Assembly (NCBI GenBank): GCA_002440625.1
Contig: DJUV01000161.1
Location: forward strand, 1-43,939
DNA from: Rhodobacteraceae bacterium UBA6273
Lineage (GTDB): Bacteria > Pseudomonadota > Alphaproteobacteria > Rhodobacterales > Rhodobacteraceae
DNA length: 43,939 bases
Direction: 5' to 3'
Shown here: positions 41,202-43,939 of the stretch, in pieces
Numbering within the stretch: the first letter of the stretch is position 1
How the letters are laid out: each line of letters starts with the position of its first letter
Position numbers and translations under genes: made by a program
Notes under the pieces: generated by a model
The model's database searches: none
What the model was told of the DNA's origin: nothing
What the model saw: the letters and a program-made list of their open reading frames with translations, nothing else

Positions 41202-43373
41202 ATGGCGAAATCTGTCCAGAACATCACCCTGTCCCCGTCGCGGAACATCCCCTTCAACAAGCTCGTGCTGAGCCAGTCCAACGTGCGTCGCATCAAGGCG
41301 GGTGTGTCGGTCGCGGAACTGGCCGAGGACATCGCCCGCCGCGGGCTCCTGCAGAGCCTGAACGTCCGGCCAATGCTCGATGCGGATGGGGTCGAGACCG
41401 GCACGTTCGAGATCCCGGCCGGTGGCCGTCGCTTCCAGGCGCTGTCGCTGCTGGTGAAGCAAAAGCGGCTGGCCAAGGCCGCACCGATACCCTGCATCGT
41501 GCGGGATGCCGCGTCAGACATTCTGGCCGAGGACGACTCCCTCGCGGAGAACATGCAGCGCGTTGCTTTGCATCCGCTCGACCAGTTCCGTGCCTTCGTG
41601 GCCATGCGCGAGAAAGGCCAGAGCGAAGAAGCGATCGCGGCGGCGTTCTTTGTGACGCCGCAGATCGTCAAGCAGCGCCTGAAGCTCGCCTCCGTGGCCC
41701 CTGCCCTGCTCGAAGTCTATGCCGAGGATGGCATGACGCTGGAACAGCTGATGGCATTCACCGTGAACCCGGATCACGGGCGTCAGGTGCAGGTCTGGGA
41801 TGCGGTGAAGAACTCGTGGAACAAGGAGCCCTATGCCATCCGGCGCATGCTGACTGAGACCTCGGTCCGGGCCTCGGATCGTCGCGCGGTCTTCGTCGGT
41901 ATCGCTGCCTATGAGGCGGCGTGCGGTGTCGTGCTGCGCGATCTCTTCCAGGGCGATGACGGCGGCTGGCTCGAGGACCCTGCCCTTCTCGATCGGCTGG
42001 TGGCCGAGAAGCTTCAGGCGGAGGCCGAAGCGCTCACTTCCGAAGGCTGGAAGTGGATCGAGGTCGCGACCGACCTGCCCTATGGCTACAGCCACGGTCT
42101 GCGGCGTCTCGTCGGTGATCCCGCGCCGATGACCGACGAGGAAAGCGCGGCCCACGCTTCGCTCCTCGCCGAGTATCGTGCGCTGGAAGAGGAATACTCC
42201 GGCCAGGACGAATACCCCGAGGAGATCGACGCTCGGCTCGGTCAGCTCGAGATGGCCATGGAAGCGCTCGAGCAGCGGCCGCTGATCTACGACCCCGCGG
42301 AGGTCGGGCGCGCGGGCGTCTTCGTCACGCTGGATCGTGATGGCAGCCTCGCGGTCTATCGTGGCTATGTCCGGCCCGAGGACGAGCCGCGCGAGGAGAC
42401 CGCGGTCCAGGATGGTGATGGCGCGGACGTCACGGGGCAGGGGGGTGATGTCGGTGTTTCCAGCTGGAAACCATCGGCGACCTCCGCCGGGGGCACCGTC
42501 ATCACTTCGGGTGGTCAGCCGATCGGCGCGGATGCGTCTGATGAGGAAGATGACGGTGCGCTGAAGCCGTTGCCCGAGCGGCTGGTCATGGAACTGACGG
42601 CCCACCGGACCCTCGCGCTGCGTGAGGCCATCGGGCGGTCGCCGGACGTGGCGCTGACGCTCCTGCTTCTGAAGCTGGTGACGGATACCTTCCGCACCTC
42701 CTCTGCTTCGGGCAGCTGTCTCGAAGCCTCCGTGCGCCATGTCTACATGTCCGTTCAGGCGCCCGATCTGAAGGACAGCGTCGTCGCAAAGCTCGTCGAT
42801 GAGCGTCACGCGGCCTGGGAGGCTGATCTGCCTCTCGGCGATGATGCCGCGCTCTGGGACTATTTGACCGTGCTCGACCAGGGTAGCCGTTTGGCGCTCC
42901 TGGCGCATTGCCTCAGCTTCGGCATCAACGCGCTCCATGAGAAGGTGAACCCCTATGGGGCGGGCATCTCCGCCAGCGGTCTGACCCGCCGCATGGCCCA
43001 TGCCGATCTGGTGGCGCGGGCGGTCGATCTTGACATGGTCGAGGCGGGCTGGGAGCCGACGGTCGATGGCTATCTCAACCGTGTGCCCAAGGCCCGGATC
43101 CTCGAGGCCGTGCGCGAGGCGAAAGGGGAGGGGACTGCGCAGCTTCTCGACCACCTGAAGAAGGGCGAGATGGCCACCGAGGCCGGGCGGCTCCTCCAGG
43201 GCAGCGGCTGGTTGCCCGAGGTCCTGCGGCGCGCGGATCTGGCAGCACTCGACGGCGAAGCGATCGCAGAAGGGCAGGGGGAGGACGCGGGCCAGCCCGA
43301 GGATGTCGATCTTCCGGCCTTCCTGACGGCTGATCTGCCGGTGAGCGCCGCGTCGATGATGGCGGCGGAGTGA
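41202..43373 (+). CDS. Large ParB/RepB/Spo0J-family protein
   Basis: A 723-aa ParB-like protein, twice the size of RepB. The N-terminal 200 residues are a ParB fold: IPFNKLVLSQSNVRRIKAGVSVAELAEDIA, FEIPAGGRRFQALSLLV, the DDSLAENMQRVALHPLDQFRAF motif (Box II) and a helix-turn-helix (EEAIAAAFFVTPQIVKQRLKLASV). The remaining 500 residues are acidic and helical with no known domain. GGAG before ATG 41202 sets the start. Such proteins recur on alphaproteobacterial plasmids beyond repABC and may act in nucleoid organisation or gene regulation rather than partition itself. Confidence 0.87.
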   Translation: MAKSVQNITLSPSRNIPFNKLVLSQSNVRRIKAGVSVAELAEDIARRGLLQSLNVRPMLDADGVETGTFEIPAGGRRFQALSLLVKQKRLAKAAPIPCIVRDAASDILAEDDSLAENMQRVALHPLDQFRAFVAMREKGQSEEAIAAAFFVTPQIVKQRLKLASVAPALLEVYAEDGMTLEQLMAFTVNPDHGRQVQVWDAVKNSWNKEPYAIRRMLTETSVRASDRRAVFVGIAAYEAACGVVLRDLFQGDDGGWLEDPALLDRLVAEKLQAEAEALTSEGWKWIEVATDLPYGYSHGLRRLVGDPAPMTDEESAAHASLLAEYRALEEEYSGQDEYPEEIDARLGQLEMAMEALEQRPLIYDPAEVGRAGVFVTLDRDGSLAVYRGYVRPEDEPREETAVQDGDGADVTGQGGDVGVSSWKPSATSAGGTVITSGGQPIGADASDEEDDGALKPLPERLVMELTAHRTLALREAIGRSPDVALTLLLLKLVTDTFRTSSASGSCLEASVRHVYMSVQAPDLKDSVVAKLVDERHAAWEADLPLGDDAALWDYLTVLDQGSRLALLAHCLSFGINALHEKVNPYGAGISASGLTRRMAHADLVARAVDLDMVEAGWEPTVDGYLNRVPKARILEAVREAKGEGTAQLLDHLKKGEMATEAGRLLQGSGWLPEVLRRADLAALDGEAIAEGQGEDAGQPEDVDLPAFLTADLPVSAASMMAAE

Positions 43374-43386
43374 TCTGAGCCATCCG

Positions 43387-43406
43387 GGGGCGGGGAAACC
43401 CGCCCC
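43387..43406. terminator. GC-rich hairpin behind the ParB-like gene
   Basis: GGGGCGGG and CCCGCCCC form a perfect 8-bp stem around a GAAA tetraloop, 13 nt after the stop. It is very stable, but no U-tract follows, so it may stabilise the mRNA 3' end or pause transcription rather than end it by itself. Confidence 0.5.
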
Positions 43407-43440
43407 AGAATCTCGCAAAATACAGCAATATCAATATGAT

Positions 43441-43460
43441 GAATGCGAACATTCGCATTC
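43441..43460. promoter_or_regulatory. Perfect palindrome GAATGCGAA-CA-TTCGCATTC
   Basis: Nine-base arms with a 2-nt spacer, 13 nt upstream of the next ATG and close to AT-rich promoter-like sequence. An operator for the following gene or operon is the simplest reading; the regulator is not known. Confidence 0.65.
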
Positions 43461-43473
43461 GGGATGAGGAATC

Positions 43474-43939
43474 ATGTATGCAACAACTATCATCGATACC
43501 GCCCCTCTGGGGGCGCTCATTCGCTACACCGACGGCAGTCCCAAGCCGCCGGCGCGTTTCACCAAGAAGCTCGCGGCCTGGGAGCGCTCGAACGGCGTGG
43601 GTCGTCTCGTGAAGAAGGAACCGCCCAGGGTCTATCCGACCTGGACCGCTCCGGCCTCCTTCACGCTCCATGAGGGGAATTTCTCCTCGGACGGGGTGAT
43701 CCTGGTCACCATCATGCGCAGTCATTCGGCAGACAGCCGTCTGATCTTCGAGGTGGCCGAGGAACCGAAGCCCGGCCAGGTGCGCGTGCTTCTGGACTTC
43801 GGCGGGAACACCGAACTGCTGCATCTGGCGGAGTCCGTCGCCGCAGCGGAGCTCTGGATCGCGCGGGAAGGTTATCGCAACGCGCGGCTTGAAATCGTCG
43901 GTGCCGAAGACGGCGATAGGGCAGGGGGCGCGGACCTGG
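43474..43939 (+). CDS. Unknown protein, N-terminal part (runs off the window)
   Basis: The frame opens at ATG 43474 (GAGGA 4 nt upstream) and remains open to the window end, at least 155 residues. The product begins MYATTIIDTAPLGALIRYTDGS, with basic KPPARFTKKLAAWERSN following, then alternating strands (SFTLHEGNFSSDGVILVTIMRSHS). I recognise no family. It lies behind the ParB-like gene, separated by a hairpin and a palindrome, and probably begins a second plasmid-maintenance or conjugation-linked operon. Confidence 0.72.
   Translation, partial: MYATTIIDTAPLGALIRYTDGSPKPPARFTKKLAAWERSNGVGRLVKKEPPRVYPTWTAPASFTLHEGNFSSDGVILVTIMRSHSADSRLIFEVAEEPKPGQVRVLLDFGGNTELLHLAESVAAAELWIAREGYRNARLEIVGAEDGDRAGGADL

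Overview
The window looks like part of a large alphaproteobacterial plasmid or chromid. It is GC-rich, with strong GC third-position bias and AGGAG-type ribosome binding sites. A complete repABC replication and partition cassette (37.5-41.0 kb) and the plasmid-typical ScpB/DUF1403/RHE_PE00001-like genes point to Rhodobacterales or a close relative (Paracoccus/Rhodobacter-like); this assignment is an inference from gene content.

Layout. (1) 0.2-2.1 kb: three minus-strand genes, a DnaQ/RNase T-type exonuclease, a small unknown protein and a YqiA-type esterase. (2) 2.7-19.4 kb: eight plus-strand genes that are tightly packed or overlapping: tandem AAA+ ATPase, WYL regulator, fused dual-specificity phosphatase/ADP-ribosylglycohydrolase, AddB-like PD-(D/E)XK nuclease, AddA-like UvrD helicase-nuclease, DUF6361 protein, two-HKD phospholipase-D-like nuclease, and a large SF2 helicase. 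This reads as one 16.6-kb operon and is the best candidate here for an undescribed nucleic-acid defence system. (3) 19.4-26.9 kb: an RHE_PE00001-like gene, a tniA-tniB-tniQ transposition operon, plasmid-type ScpB plus DUF1403, and a tyrosine recombinase preceded by a near-perfect recombinase core site.

(4) 27.3-33.6 kb: a metabolic/stress module. A five-gene minus-strand operon (DJ-1/PfpI protein, MBL hydrolase, ChrR-type cupin, SDR, flavin amine-oxidase-like protein) diverges from a TetR gene across two inverted copies of an 18-bp operator; a LysR gene diverges from a small secreted protein. Imperfect 27-bp direct repeats lie outside both ends of this module. (5) 33.9-37.3 kb: two PIN/AbrB toxin-antitoxin pairs bracketing a second tyrosine recombinase and a serine recombinase.

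(6) 37.5-43.9 kb: repA, repB, an antisense ctRNA with recognisable promoter and terminator, repC with an internal AT-rich origin segment, paired palindromes behind repC that could be partition sites, a 723-aa ParB-like protein, and the start of an unknown gene behind a perfect palindrome. A polar octamer resembling the FtsK KOPS signal lies almost only on the minus strand up to 42.0 kb and on the plus strand after 42.4 kb, which suggests replichore-type organisation around the repC origin.

How the parts fit: repABC, ParB-like, ScpB and the recombinases maintain the replicon; the toxin-antitoxin pairs stabilise it; TniABQ and the integrases explain gene capture; the defence-like operon and the metabolic module are the accessory cargo.
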